Below are positions 42,109-51,185 of a stretch of DNA of 64,000 bases, in pieces. Origin of the DNA: Chloroflexota bacterium. Lineage in GTDB: Bacteria > Chloroflexota > Dehalococcoidia > Lucifugimonadales > UBA3495. A model generated the notes under the pieces. The model did no database searches and was not told the origin of the DNA. It was given only the letters and a program-made list of their open reading frames with translations. Each line of letters opens with the position of its first letter. Positions within the stretch are counted from its first letter, which is position 1. The stretch spans positions 1 through 64,000 of the forward strand of contig VXOG01000059.1 in the NCBI GenBank assembly GCA_009840165.1, written 5' to 3'. The position numbers were made by a program, and so were the translations under genes.

Positions 42109-42975
42109 CTAGGTCACCAGTTGCCAGTAGCGCCGACCTTCGGCACGGACGACGCGGCCAAAGCCACCGTGGTGGCAGATGGCCATGATGGCGTCTTCCG
42201 ATTCGGCGCGCTCGACCATTGCGGCGCGGGTGGCAATGCCCTGGTCGGCGTCCATGTCGAAGCTGAACTTCCAGGCGGTTTCGGTGACCTGGGCCGGGCC
42301 GTGGAACACGTCGCCGAGGATGTAGGCTCGCTGCCCGCCGGATACGACGGCGAGGCTCATGGAGCCGGGCGTATGGCCGGGGGTGGATATAGCTGTGATT
42401 TCGCCGGTCAACGCGCGCTCGCCGTCCAGCAAATCCAGCACACCCAAGTCCTGGAGAGGGCCGAGAGTTTGGTCCCAGTGGGGAGGGAAAAGTTCCATGA
42501 CTTCGGGACGCTGAAAGACCTCCCAGTCGGCGCGGTGGGCCACGTAGCGAGCGTTGGGGAAAGTAGGGCGGAGCGGCGCGCCCGGTTCGTGGGTGAGGTT
42601 CCAGCCCACGTGGTCAAAGTGCAGGTGGCTGAAGAAAACGGTGTCGATGTCAGCGGGACTGACGCCGGCGGTTTCCAATTCCCGCAGGAGGCGGCCCTCA
42701 ACGCCACCGACCATGGCCTCTATGGAGTGGGGGTTGGTGGCCGCGCCGCCCAGCCCGGTGTCCACCAGGATGGTCTGCCCTTCGGAACGGATGAGGTAGC
42801 ACTCGAAATGAGCCAGCAGGTGGTCGCCGCTAAAGCCGCTGGGATAGCGTTCCTGATAAGGTGTCCACGCTTCGGCGGGAACCTCGGGAAAGACATCACT
42901 GAGGGGCAACGTGGCCTCGTGGTCGTTCAGGGACAGGATTTCCACGTTGCCGACGGTCAGCCTGGCTTCGGGCAT
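42109..42975 (-). CDS. MBL-fold metallo-hydrolase
   Basis: 288-residue metallo-beta-lactamase-fold enzyme with the zinc motif SHLHFDHVG (about 120-128), HTPGSMS (about 205-211), the Asp ligand in ILGDVFHGP and the late His in CHHGG. Probably a lactonase- or hydrolase-type cytoplasmic enzyme; the substrate is unknown. ATG 42975, GAGGACATC upstream on the minus strand. Transcribed with or just after tRNA-Arg, 30 bases away. Confidence 0.88.
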   Translation of the reverse strand: MPEARLTVGNVEILSLNDHEATLPLSDVFPEVPAEAWTPYQERYPSGFSGDHLLAHFECYLIRSEGQTILVDTGLGGAATNPHSIEAMVGGVEGRLLRELETAGVSPADIDTVFFSHLHFDHVGWNLTHEPGAPLRPTFPNARYVAHRADWEVFQRPEVMELFPPHWDQTLGPLQDLGVLDLLDGERALTGEITAISTPGHTPGSMSLAVVSGGQRAYILGDVFHGPAQVTETAWKFSFDMDADQGIATRAAMVERAESEDAIMAICHHGGFGRVVRAEGRRYWQLVT

Positions 42976-43005
42976 GAGATGTCCTCACTCGAAGTAGGAA
43001 TAGAG

Positions 43006-43081
43006 TGGCGTCCCAGGCAGGATTCGAACCCGCGGCCAGCTGCTTAGAAGGCAGCCGCTCTGTCCACTGAGCTACTGGGAC
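43006..43081 (-). tRNA. tRNA-Arg (anticodon TCT)
   Basis: 76 bases including an encoded CCA. Acceptor GTCCCAG/CTGGGAC with discriminator G, D arm AGCTCAGTGGACAGAGC, anticodon stem CTGCC/GGCAG-like with loop CTTCTAA, T arm GCGGG-TTCGAAT-CCTGC. Reads AGA codons. Promoter just upstream. Confidence 0.93.
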
Positions 43082-43091
43082 GCGCATAATT

Positions 43092-43121
43092 AGCATAGGT
43101 AAAATACTCCGGCGCTGTCAA
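43092..43121 (-). promoter_or_regulatory. Promoter of tRNA-Arg(TCT)
   Basis: On the minus strand TTGACA (43116-43121, perfect) and TATGCT (43092-43097) with an 18-base spacer, placing the start about 4 bases before the mature tRNA. Confidence 0.7.
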
Positions 43122-43261
43122 CGGCCTTTATTGGCTCGCCAGGTCGTCCGGGGTTGCTCCCAGTCCAGAGTCTATTGCGCATGGTTGTGTCATCTGCGAA
43201 AATCGTCACACCTAATCCGGCGTTAATCGTCAATCCTAGCCACGGAGTGGGCACACGAGAG

Positions 43262-43672
43262 ATGGTCACTGAAGTCAGCAATCCTATTCGGGTCCTGGTT
43301 GCAAAGCCGGGGTTGGACGGTCACGACCGAGGAGCGAAGGTAATCGCCCGAGCGCTTCGGGACGCAGGTATGGAGGTCATCTATACCGGAATTCGCCAGA
43401 CTCCGCAGATGGTGGTGCAGGCCGCGGCGCAGGAGGACGTTTCCGTTCTTGGACTGAGCATCCTCTCCGGCGCTCACATGGAGTTGCTGCCGGAAATCAT
43501 GCGGCTGCTTCGGGATCAGGGGATGGATGACGTCCTGGTCGTACTGGGAGGCATCGTACCTGAAGCCGACCGGGAGCCTTTGGCTCAAATCGGGGTGTCG
43601 GCCGTGTTCGGGCCCGGCACGTCCACCAACGATATTATCGACTACATCAAAACCAACGCTGCGCCGAACTGA
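43262..43672 (+). CDS. Methylmalonyl-CoA mutase, small subunit (B12-binding domain)
   Basis: 136-residue cobalamin-binding domain of the methylmalonyl-CoA mutase family. DGHDRG (D-x-H-x-x-G) contains the His that ligates cobalt (His21); SILSGAH and VVLGGIVP are the other cobalamin contacts. ATG 43262 preceded by CGAGAG. The TIM-barrel large subunit lacking this domain is encoded on the other strand at 57273-58928, so the enzyme is a two-gene type. Together they convert methylmalonyl-CoA to succinyl-CoA. Confidence 0.93.
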   Translation: MVTEVSNPIRVLVAKPGLDGHDRGAKVIARALRDAGMEVIYTGIRQTPQMVVQAAAQEDVSVLGLSILSGAHMELLPEIMRLLRDQGMDDVLVVLGGIVPEADREPLAQIGVSAVFGPGTSTNDIIDYIKTNAAPN

Positions 43673-43715
43673 ACTACGATCTTCAAAATTTTCCAATAAC
43701 TGGTAAAGTCATCGC

Positions 43716-43744
43716 TTGCGATAGCAATGCCCCCCGCATATAAT
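43716..43744 (+). promoter_or_regulatory. Promoter of the yceD-rpmF-fabD operon
   Basis: TTGCGA (43716-43721), 17-base spacer, TATAAT (43739-43744, perfect). Start near 43751, about 37 bases before yceD. Confidence 0.65.
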
Positions 43745-43787
43745 CACCCATATACAATTTTGCGCGCTCGCCGCCGGCGGTGCCATA

Positions 43788-44312
43788 ATGAAATACAATG
43801 TATCGCAACTGCTGAAGGAACCCATCGGTTCCGAGCGGGTCTTTACGATAACCGAAGGAGAGGCCACCGAAACCCTTAATCCCGTACAAACCGCCGTTGG
43901 GCAGGTCAAGCTGGTTCGGACTCATCAAGGAATCTGGACGCAGGCCTGGCTCACCGCGCTGATTGTTCAGGATTGCAGTCGTTGCCTCGAAGATTTCAGC
44001 CACTCGTTGGAATTGGAGATCGACGAAGAGTACTTTCCCGAAATCGACGTCAAAACCGGTCGTCATGAGATCGCTCCCTCCGAATGGGAAGGATTCTATA
44101 TCCCGGCCGACCACACGTTGGATTTGGGGGAGGCGGTCCGACAATCAGCCCTGTCAACATTACCCCTCAAACCGCTTTGCAAACCGGACTGTATCGGCAT
44201 CTGCGATCGGTGCGGTATTGATCGCAACCACAAACGCTGTGATTGCTACACCGAAAATATCGATCCCAGGTGGGCGGCCTTGCGCTCACTGATAGTCGAA
44301 CCTCAAACCTGA
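43788..44312 (+). CDS. YceD/DUF177 family protein
   Basis: 174 residues. Conserved CSRCLEDF (about 65-72) and the late Cys cluster KPLCKPDCIGICDRCGIDRN with a final CDC (from about 127). This family almost always precedes rpmF; it binds 23S rRNA precursor in some bacteria. ATG 43788. First gene of an operon with rpmF, fabD, nusB and acpP. Confidence 0.92.
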   Translation: MKYNVSQLLKEPIGSERVFTITEGEATETLNPVQTAVGQVKLVRTHQGIWTQAWLTALIVQDCSRCLEDFSHSLELEIDEEYFPEIDVKTGRHEIAPSEWEGFYIPADHTLDLGEAVRQSALSTLPLKPLCKPDCIGICDRCGIDRNHKRCDCYTENIDPRWAALRSLIVEPQT

Positions 44313-44373
44313 ATCTATAGACAGTGGCGGTCAATCCTCTTTGGGGAACTAGTCGTCACAATCTGGAAATGAA

Positions 44374-44553
44374 ATGGGTGCACTACCAAAGAAAAAACTG
44401 ACCCGAGCTCGAAAAGGTCGCCGGCTGTCTTCGCCGGCCTACCGACTACGCGCCATGAGCCCCGCGCGTTGTCCCAGATGCCGGCAGGCCAAGCGTCCCC
44501 ACGCTGCTTGCCCAGGCTGTGGCTACTACCGCGGACGCTCGGTTGCCGTCTAA
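44374..44553 (+). CDS. rpmF: 50S ribosomal protein L32
   Basis: 59 residues: MGALPKKKLTRARKGRR at the start (the usual A-x-P-K-K-K-x-S-x-x-R-R pattern), then zinc ribbon CPRC (about 33-36) and CPGCGYYRGR (from 46). Both Cys pairs are intact, so this is the zinc-binding form. Lies between yceD and fabD, 20 bases before the fabD start, the standard position. Confidence 0.93.
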   Translation: MGALPKKKLTRARKGRRLSSPAYRLRAMSPARCPRCRQAKRPHAACPGCGYYRGRSVAV

Positions 44554-44572
44554 GCAATTGGAGGCCAGTCTT

Positions 44573-45523
44573 ATGACTGACATCGAACGAGCTCCCATCT
44601 ATTCTTACATCTTCCCTGGGCAGGGCGCCCAGAAGGTTGGCATGGGACAGTCCCTGTACGAAACGTCCCAAGCAGCCCGCAACGTTTTTGAAGAGGCCGA
44701 TGACAGCCTTGGCGTGAACCTCTCCAAGGTGATGTTCGAGGGACCTTCGGAAACACTTCAGGACACCGCTTTTACCCAGCCGGCCATTATGACCGTGAGC
44801 ATCGCCATCTGGCGAGCGTGGCAGGAGTTCCTGGGCGCAGCCGCTCCGCAACCCGCGGCAGTGGCCGGCCACAGCCTGGGAGAATATACCTCCATGGTCG
44901 TTGGCGGCGTAATGGATTTCAGCGACGGCATAAGGCTGGTCAGGGAACGCGGCCGGCTGATGCACGAAGCCTCGGAGGCCCGCCCGGGCTCCATGGCTGC
45001 CATCATTGGGCTGGACGAACTGGTGGTTGCCCAGGTGGCGCAGGACTCCGGCGTTGAGATGGCCAACATCAACTCCGACGATCAGATAGTCATCAGCGGC
45101 GACAAGATGGCCCTGGCCCGGGCCATGGATCTCGCTTCGGCCCGCGGCGCCAAAAAAGTGGTTCCGCTGGCAGTGAGTGGAGCATTCCATTCCCAATTGA
45201 TGGCTCTGGCACAGGAAGGTCTCACGGATGCCATTGGCAGCATTGATTTGCGCGATCCGGAGTTCCCGGTCATCGCGAACTCCACGGGCGTTCCCATTGT
45301 GAGCGCGGCGCAAGCCCGGCAAGAGCTGCTTACCGGCCTATGCAACTGCGTACTCTGGAAGCACTCGGTGCAGTTCATGCTGGACTCTGGCGTAAATCGG
45401 TTCGTCGAGTTCGGCCCGGCGCGGGTTTTGTCCAGCCTGGTCAGGCGGATTGATCCCGGCGTTGATGCCTTGACACTTTCGGACCCGGACTCCATTCGCA
45501 AGGTCGCGGCCGACCAGCAATAG
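44573..45523 (+). CDS. fabD: Malonyl-CoA:ACP transacylase FabD
   Basis: Loads malonate on acyl carrier protein for fatty-acid synthesis. 316 residues with the oxyanion motif FPGQGAQ, active Ser in GHSLGEY (Ser101), catalytic His in SGAFHSQLM and the C-terminal EFGPARVLSSL. ATG 44573 with GGAGG 8 bases upstream. No fabH, fabG, fabF or plsX is adjacent, unlike the usual cluster. Confidence 0.95.
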   Translation: MTDIERAPIYSYIFPGQGAQKVGMGQSLYETSQAARNVFEEADDSLGVNLSKVMFEGPSETLQDTAFTQPAIMTVSIAIWRAWQEFLGAAAPQPAAVAGHSLGEYTSMVVGGVMDFSDGIRLVRERGRLMHEASEARPGSMAAIIGLDELVVAQVAQDSGVEMANINSDDQIVISGDKMALARAMDLASARGAKKVVPLAVSGAFHSQLMALAQEGLTDAIGSIDLRDPEFPVIANSTGVPIVSAAQARQELLTGLCNCVLWKHSVQFMLDSGVNRFVEFGPARVLSSLVRRIDPGVDALTLSDPDSIRKVAADQQ

Positions 45524-45571
45524 GGCGGCAACCCAGTCGTTGCCGCGGCCAACGGTTGTTCGCTCGGTGTG

Positions 45572-46042
45572 ATGACTATCAAACGTGGAGCAGCCGGCCG
45601 GCGCGGAGTCCCGGTGGGACGCCAGGCCCGCATCCTGGCCTTGCAGTGTCTGTACGCGCGCGACCTTCGCGGTTCTTTTAACACCGAGACGGTGGATTGG
45701 CTTAGCGCCGAGGACCCCGTTTCAGGCACGGTGCGTAGAAACACCGAACGGCTGGTGTTGGGCATACTCGACGACATCGAACGGCTTGACGCGGTGATTC
45801 AAAAGTATGCCCCGGCCATACCGGTCGATTTGTTGTCCATCGTTGACCGAAACATATTGCGTGTGGCAATCTATGAACTGGCCAGAAGGGAGCAGGTTCC
45901 CAACCGGGTCATCATCAACGAAGCCACCGAACTGGCGTCAAATTTTGGCAGTGAAAGCAGCGCCCGTTTCGTGAACGGAGTGCTTGGTTCCGTATTGAAC
46001 GACTCCCCGGATTCCGGCGCCGACAACCTTCCTCCTGGGTAA
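45572..46042 (+). CDS. nusB: Transcription antitermination factor NusB
   Basis: 156-residue all-helical protein: [16 protein letters not shown] (boxA RNA-binding helix) near residue 20, [14 protein letters not shown] and [14 protein letters not shown], then [10 protein letters not shown]. Acts in rRNA antitermination with NusE. ATG 45572 follows an in-frame GTG at 45569. Lies between fabD and acpP. Confidence 0.93.
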   Translation: MTIKRGAAGRRGVPVGRQARILALQCLYARDLRGSFNTETVDWLSAEDPVSGTVRRNTERLVLGILDDIERLDAVIQKYAPAIPVDLLSIVDRNILRVAIYELARREQVPNRVIINEATELASNFGSESSARFVNGVLGSVLNDSPDSGADNLPPG

Positions 46043-46106
46043 ACCAGTTACAATTGACGATAAATCCCGCGGCGTCGATACGCCGCCCTCTCTTGGAGAT
46101 GAACCT

Positions 46107-46367
46107 TTGAGTACCGTTCTTGAACGTATCACCGACATAGTGGTGGACAAACTCGGCGTGGACGCCGACGATGTCACCCCGGAGTCATCCTTCCAGGACG
46201 ACCTGGGAGCGGATTCCCTTGACCTGGTGGAACTGATCATGGCCTTCGAGGAAGAGTTCAGTTCGGACGGGAACACCATCGAAATTCCCGACGAGGACGC
46301 CGGTGAGATCCACACGGTAGCCGACGCGGTAGAGTATCTCAAAGGCAAGGGAGTGCAGGACTCGTAG
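46107..46367 (+). CDS. acpP: Acyl carrier protein
   Basis: 86 residues, acidic. The phosphopantetheine Ser is in [10 protein letters not shown] (Ser37). It starts at a TTG (46107) with GGAG 8 bases upstream; no in-frame ATG or GTG precedes the conserved helix. Follows nusB by 64 bases. Confidence 0.93.
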   Translation: MSTVLERITDIVVDKLGVDADDVTPESSFQDDLGADSLDLVELIMAFEEEFSSDGNTIEIPDEDAGEIHTVADAVEYLKGKGVQDS

Positions 46368-46433
46368 CCGGATTTCTCTGCCTGTCCTGTCGCGTCGAGA
46401 CCAACAACCTCGTCGGCTGGGGGCAGGATCATC

Positions 46434-47192
46434 ATGGAAACGCTGGAAGATTTAGAGCAACGGGTTAGAAACTGCACCGATTGTCCTCTTCACGGGTCGC
46501 GGACCAACGCCGTGCCGGGAGAAGGCCCGGCCGACGCTGAGATCCTCTTCATCGGCGAGGGACCGGGCTTCCATGAAGACCGACAGGGTCGGCCCTTTGT
46601 CGGCCCCGCCGGCAACTTTCTCGAAGAGTTGTTGCAGTCCATAGGAATGTCCCGTGATCAGGTGTATATCGCCAATATGGTCAAATGCCGCCCACCCAAC
46701 AACCGAGACCCCGCGCCGAGCGAGATTTCGGCGTGCAGCAAATACCTGGATCGGCAAATAGAACTGATCAACCCGTTGCTGATCGTCACCTTGGGCCGTT
46801 TTTCCATGGCGAGATTCCTGCCGGGACAAAGCATCAGTCGCGCCAGGGGTCGTCTCCGAACCGTCAGCGGACGGCATATTTTCCCCATCATGCACCCGGC
46901 CGCCGGCCTGCGCCGCCAGGAAATGCGAGCCGCCATAGAGCAGGATTTCGCCAAGGCGCCCGGGCTGCTGGACGTTCTGCGGATGCAAGCCGACCCTGCC
47001 GCCGCGCCGGAAGTCCGCGAGGAGCCTGCGGAATACCGGGCGAATCCGGCGCCGCCTTCCCTGTGGGATATGATCTCAACCGAAAATCCTCATCCTCCCG
47101 CTGCCACCGATATGCACCCCGCCGAAAGGTTGGAAGAACCGGCAGAACCAACCATTGATGAGCCGCCACCCGGCCAACAGCGGCTGTTCTGA
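46434..47192 (+). CDS. Uracil-DNA glycosylase, family 4 (iron-sulfur)
   Basis: 252 residues. Four Cys for the [4Fe-4S] cluster (NCTDCPL, MVKCRPP and SACSKYL), motif A GEGPGFHED, VGPAGNFLEELL, and the C-terminal HPAAGL motif. Excises uracil from DNA. A Pro/Ala-rich tail of 60 residues ends in QQRLF, like a sliding-clamp-binding peptide. The TGA stop overlaps the ATG of RNase J by one base (TGATG). Confidence 0.92.
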   Translation: METLEDLEQRVRNCTDCPLHGSRTNAVPGEGPADAEILFIGEGPGFHEDRQGRPFVGPAGNFLEELLQSIGMSRDQVYIANMVKCRPPNNRDPAPSEISACSKYLDRQIELINPLLIVTLGRFSMARFLPGQSISRARGRLRTVSGRHIFPIMHPAAGLRRQEMRAAIEQDFAKAPGLLDVLRMQADPAAAPEVREEPAEYRANPAPPSLWDMISTENPHPPAATDMHPAERLEEPAEPTIDEPPPGQQRLF

Positions 47193-48886
47193 TGGAGGTT
47201 GACTTGGCCGGCAGTTACCCGACAACCCATGCCACTGACGCCAGGCTGCGCCTGGTGCCACTGGGCGGACTGGGTGAAATCGGCAAAAACATGATGGCGC
47301 TGGAGTGCGGTGAAGACATCATCGTCATCGACTGCGGCATCCAATTTCCCACGGAGGATATGCCGGGCGTTGACCTCATCATCCCGGACGTGTCTTACTT
47401 GACCGCGCGGGCTGACCGGGTGCGCGGCATCCTGATCACCCACGGGCACGAGGACCACATCGGCGCTCTCCCCTGGGTGCTACCCGATTTGGAAGTTCCC
47501 GTCTATGCGCCACGCCTGGCCCACGGGCTGATTCAGGTGAAACTGCGCGAACGCCGGCGAACCCGCGAAATGACAGTTCACGCCATTGAGCCCGAAGAGC
47601 CAATGGACTTTGGCGAGAACTTTCGCGCCACCTGGTTCCGGGTGTGCCACAGCATCCCCGATGCCATGGGAATTTGCGTGGAAACGCCGCTGGGAACCAT
47701 CATTCACACCGGCGATTTCAAGATAGACCACACCCCGGTGGACGGACATACCATCGACCTCCCAGCGCTGGCCGGACGCGGCGCAGACGGAGTCCTGCTG
47801 CTTTGCTCCGATTCCACCTACGCGGAACTACCCGGTTATACTCCCTCCGAACAGGTAATGGGGTCCGCTCTGGACCGGGCCATGGCAGACGCCTCCGGTC
47901 GGGTTATTATTGCCACCTTCGCCTCGCTCATCAGCCGTATCCAGCAAGTCATTACCGCGGCAGAAAAGCACGGCCGCAAAGTCGCCTTCGTCGGGCGCAG
48001 CATGGTGGCCAACGTGCAGATGGCAACTGAAATGAGTTATCTGAACGCCCGGCCCGGCACCATCATACCCGTGCGCGAGGCCGACAATTGGCCTTCCAAT
48101 CGGGTCGTTTTGATGACCACCGGCAGCCAGGGGGAACCCACGTCGGCGTTAGTGCGCATTGCCAACGGGGAGAGCCGCGACGTGGAACTGGCCGCCGGAG
48201 ACACGGTAATCATTTCCGCAACGCCCATCCCCGGAAACGAGCGCGCGGTCAGCCAGACTATTGACAACCTGCTACGCCAGGGCGCCCATGTGCTCTACGA
48301 CCGCATCGCCCCGGTCCACGTCCACGGGCACGCCAGCCAGGAAGAACTGAAGCTGATGCTCAACATCACGAGGCCACGCTATTTCGTCCCGGTGCATGGC
48401 GAATACAGGCACCTGCGGGCTCATGCCCAACTGGCGTGGGATCTGGGCGCAGCGCCGGACGGCATCTTCGTGCTGGAGGATGGCGACATCCTGGAGATCA
48501 GCCAGGATGGCGCGCGAGTGGTTGATTCGATACCTGCCGGGCCGATCTACCTGGACGGCCCAACCGTTATAGACACCGACAGCGACATTCTGCGCGAAAG
48601 GCGTTCTCTGGCCCGGGACGGCGTGGTTGTGGTGTGCGCCGGGCTCGACGGCGAAGGGAATATTCTGGGCCCGGTGCAGGTCGCAGCCAGCGGGTTCATG
48701 GAACAGCACGACCTTCCGGAGGCGTTGCGAGGGTTGGCCGAAGCGGTGGAAATGGAAGTCGCCGGCCTTTTGTTGGAGAACAACCGGGAGTCGGCGCGGG
48801 CAAAAATACGGAAAGTCGCTCGCCAGTTCCTTCGCAGCAACCTCAACAAACGTCCTATGATTATCCCGGTAATCTTGGACACCTGA
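47192..48886 (+). CDS. rnj: Ribonuclease J
   Basis: Beta-CASP exo/endoribonuclease for mRNA decay and rRNA maturation. 564 residues: metallo-lactamase domain with THGHEDHIGALP (about 88-99), HTGDFKID (metal ligand), SDSTYAELPG, the beta-CASP insert (FVGRSM..., STGSQGEPTSAL-like TTGSQGEPTS), PVHGEYRHL near residue 400, and the C-terminal domain. ATG 47192 overlaps the preceding stop. Together with the absence of RNase E here, it fits Gram-positive-like RNA decay. Confidence 0.94.
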   Translation: MEVDLAGSYPTTHATDARLRLVPLGGLGEIGKNMMALECGEDIIVIDCGIQFPTEDMPGVDLIIPDVSYLTARADRVRGILITHGHEDHIGALPWVLPDLEVPVYAPRLAHGLIQVKLRERRRTREMTVHAIEPEEPMDFGENFRATWFRVCHSIPDAMGICVETPLGTIIHTGDFKIDHTPVDGHTIDLPALAGRGADGVLLLCSDSTYAELPGYTPSEQVMGSALDRAMADASGRVIIATFASLISRIQQVITAAEKHGRKVAFVGRSMVANVQMATEMSYLNARPGTIIPVREADNWPSNRVVLMTTGSQGEPTSALVRIANGESRDVELAAGDTVIISATPIPGNERAVSQTIDNLLRQGAHVLYDRIAPVHVHGHASQEELKLMLNITRPRYFVPVHGEYRHLRAHAQLAWDLGAAPDGIFVLEDGDILEISQDGARVVDSIPAGPIYLDGPTVIDTDSDILRERRSLARDGVVVVCAGLDGEGNILGPVQVAASGFMEQHDLPEALRGLAEAVEMEVAGLLLENNRESARAKIRKVARQFLRSNLNKRPMIIPVILDT

Positions 48887-48992
48887 CGGCTGCCGGCCAA
48901 CTCGCGCCGACGCATCTAGTGCTATTGTCGCCGCTGCCGTACAGCGGCGAACGTGTTTAAGGCGCCGGCGGTGTCCCGGCGGGAGGCTCATT

Positions 48993-51116
48993 ATGTCCAC
49001 GTTCGCGGCGACCGAGGGCGCTGGTTTCGGTTGGCTCCGGTGGGCTATCGAGTTGAGCGTGCTGCTGGCGGCGTCGGTGGCAGTGGCGGCTTTGGCGTGG
49101 CTGATGCCCGACCTACGGGAATGGTTGACGTCCACGCTGGGCTTCGGCTGGGCCGCTGTGGGCTTGTTCGCCGTGGCGACTCTGCTGGCGCTGTTGCACC
49201 GGCCGGCTGGCCTGTTCAGAGGATGGCGCTGGTGGCTGGCGGGAGCTTTGGTCGTCGGCATATTCATCGGCGGCGCGGCGTTCGTTCGCGGGGACGCCGG
49301 AGCGTTCTACACCTACGGCATGGCGGGCGAGTGGGGCTATGCTCTGACCGGCGGCAGCGTTGGCATCGCCGTTCTTGAATTCAGCGCGGCCCTCGTTTTG
49401 ATCGGATTGCTGCTGATACCAAACGGCGCCCGGTGGTATGCGCTCGCGGTTCGATACGCCGGCGTCGGCGTCTGGAGGGCGCTGGCGGCCGCCGCGGTGG
49501 GGTTGCGAATCGCTGGGGTTTGGCTATTGGCAGCTACGGTCACCGCCACCCGAGGCGCGGTAGCCATGATAGGCAGCCGCAAGCGGAACGGCTCAACTCC
49601 CAAGCAGAGAACGCCCAGGAAACCCAAGCAAGCTGAGCCGGAACCCGACGAACCGCAAACCGCACCTACTACGCTGCCAACCGCAGCGTCGAGGAGCGGT
49701 TGGCAACTGCCTCCGCTGGACCTGCTGGAGCCGGCCGAAGCGCACCAGATGGACCACGCCGCCATCGCCGGAATGTCGGAAGAAATCAAGGAAGCCCTGG
49801 CCGAACACCGCGTTTACGTTGATGTCGAAGACGTGAAGGCCGGCCCCCGGGTAATCCGGTTCGGCCTGGTGCCGGGTTACGTCCCGCAACAGCCCGGACG
49901 CGAAGGCGCAGCAAAACCGCGGCCCAGCCGCGTCCGGGTCAGCGACATCACCAAGCAGCAGAAGGATCTGGCATTAGCCCTCAAGAGTCCTTACATACGC
50001 ATCATTGAGACCCCGGAGCCCGGCGAAGGCTTGGTGGGCCTGGAGGTGCCCAACCCCTCGCCCGGCAAGGTGCTGATGCGCTCTATAGTTGAAGGGCAAG
50101 ACTTCGGCAAAATCGTGCAGAAGGGCGGCTTGGCCTTTGCGCTGGGCGAAGACGCCGGAGGCGCTTCGCTGGTTCTTGACCTGGCTGCCATGCCTCACAT
50201 TCTCATCGCCGGAGCTACCGGATCGGGCAAGAGCGTGTGCATCAACTCTCTGGTCGCGTCTTTGCTGATGACCCGGCCCCCGGACCAGTTGCGCATGATC
50301 ATGGTGGACCCCAAGCGCGTGGAACTGACGCCTTTCAACGGGATTCCGCATCTGGTGATGCCCGTCATCGTGGAACCTGACGATGTTCAGCCGGCCCTAC
50401 GCGGCCTGATCAACGAGATGACTCGCCGGTACAAGATGATGGAAGACCTGGGCGTCCGCAACATCGCGGGCTACAACGCCAAAGCCGAAGAGCCGATGTC
50501 GTTTCTGGTTCTGATCGTGGACGAACTGGCCGATTTGATGATGACCGGCGGACTGGAGGTTGAGCAACAGTTGGTGCGGCTGGCCCAACTGGGCCGGGCG
50601 GCCGGAATCCACATGGTGCTGGCGACTCAGCGCCCGTCCGTCAAAGTTGTCACCGGCCTGCTCAAGGCCAACGTGCCGGCCCGCGTTGCATTCGCCGTCG
50701 CGTCCCAGGTGGACTCTCGGGTGATTCTCGACTCCGGCGGTGCTGAGGCGCTCATGGGCAAAGGCGATCTGCTGCTCCTCAATAACGACTTCCCCAAAGC
50801 CCGCCGGGGCCAGGGCACCCTGGTGTACGACGAGGAAATGGACCAGTTGATCGAGTTCTGGCGCAACCAGCAGGGGCCGCCGCTGCCTCACATCAATCTT
50901 GCCGAAGAGGACGAAGAGCTTGGCGGCGATGCCGGGAATGGAGATTCCGGCGGCGATCCCGCTTACGACGGCAACTACCTTGACCAGGCTCGCGACATCG
51001 CCCTGCGCAACCCTCGCGTAACCTCAGCCATGTTGGAACGGAGGTTCAAGATCCGCAAGTCCGTGGCCGATGAACTCATGGAGGACCTGAAAGCCGAGGG
51101 GTTGGTCATCGGATAA
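48993..51116 (+). CDS. ftsK: DNA translocase FtsK
   Basis: Septal DNA pump coordinating chromosome segregation with division, 707 residues. Four N-terminal TM segments (about 20-40, 50-66, 78-96, 122-145), a basic/Pro linker, alpha domain, RecA-like motor with Walker A GATGSGKSVC (about 407-416) and Walker B LIVDELADLM (about 506), and a C-terminal winged-helix gamma domain (SAMLERRFKIRKSVADELM) that recognises polar sequences and activates Xer. ATG 48993 with GGGAGG 6 bases upstream. Confidence 0.95.
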   Translation: MSTFAATEGAGFGWLRWAIELSVLLAASVAVAALAWLMPDLREWLTSTLGFGWAAVGLFAVATLLALLHRPAGLFRGWRWWLAGALVVGIFIGGAAFVRGDAGAFYTYGMAGEWGYALTGGSVGIAVLEFSAALVLIGLLLIPNGARWYALAVRYAGVGVWRALAAAAVGLRIAGVWLLAATVTATRGAVAMIGSRKRNGSTPKQRTPRKPKQAEPEPDEPQTAPTTLPTAASRSGWQLPPLDLLEPAEAHQMDHAAIAGMSEEIKEALAEHRVYVDVEDVKAGPRVIRFGLVPGYVPQQPGREGAAKPRPSRVRVSDITKQQKDLALALKSPYIRIIETPEPGEGLVGLEVPNPSPGKVLMRSIVEGQDFGKIVQKGGLAFALGEDAGGASLVLDLAAMPHILIAGATGSGKSVCINSLVASLLMTRPPDQLRMIMVDPKRVELTPFNGIPHLVMPVIVEPDDVQPALRGLINEMTRRYKMMEDLGVRNIAGYNAKAEEPMSFLVLIVDELADLMMTGGLEVEQQLVRLAQLGRAAGIHMVLATQRPSVKVVTGLLKANVPARVAFAVASQVDSRVILDSGGAEALMGKGDLLLLNNDFPKARRGQGTLVYDEEMDQLIEFWRNQQGPPLPHINLAEEDEELGGDAGNGDSGGDPAYDGNYLDQARDIALRNPRVTSAMLERRFKIRKSVADELMEDLKAEGLVIG

Positions 51117-51185
51117 TTACACCGGTCTGCGCTGTGGTTCCATCGGTGGTATGATGCTACAGCGTCCCGCACCGATGGAGCCCTA

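Noticed and set aside
43079-43106. dif-like sequence (GCGCATAATTAGCATAGGTAAAAT) near the strand-bias switch
   Set aside because: Similarity to the dif core needs a 5-base centre and is partial. The same bases are explained by the tRNA-Arg promoter (TTGACA, 18 bases, TATGCT).
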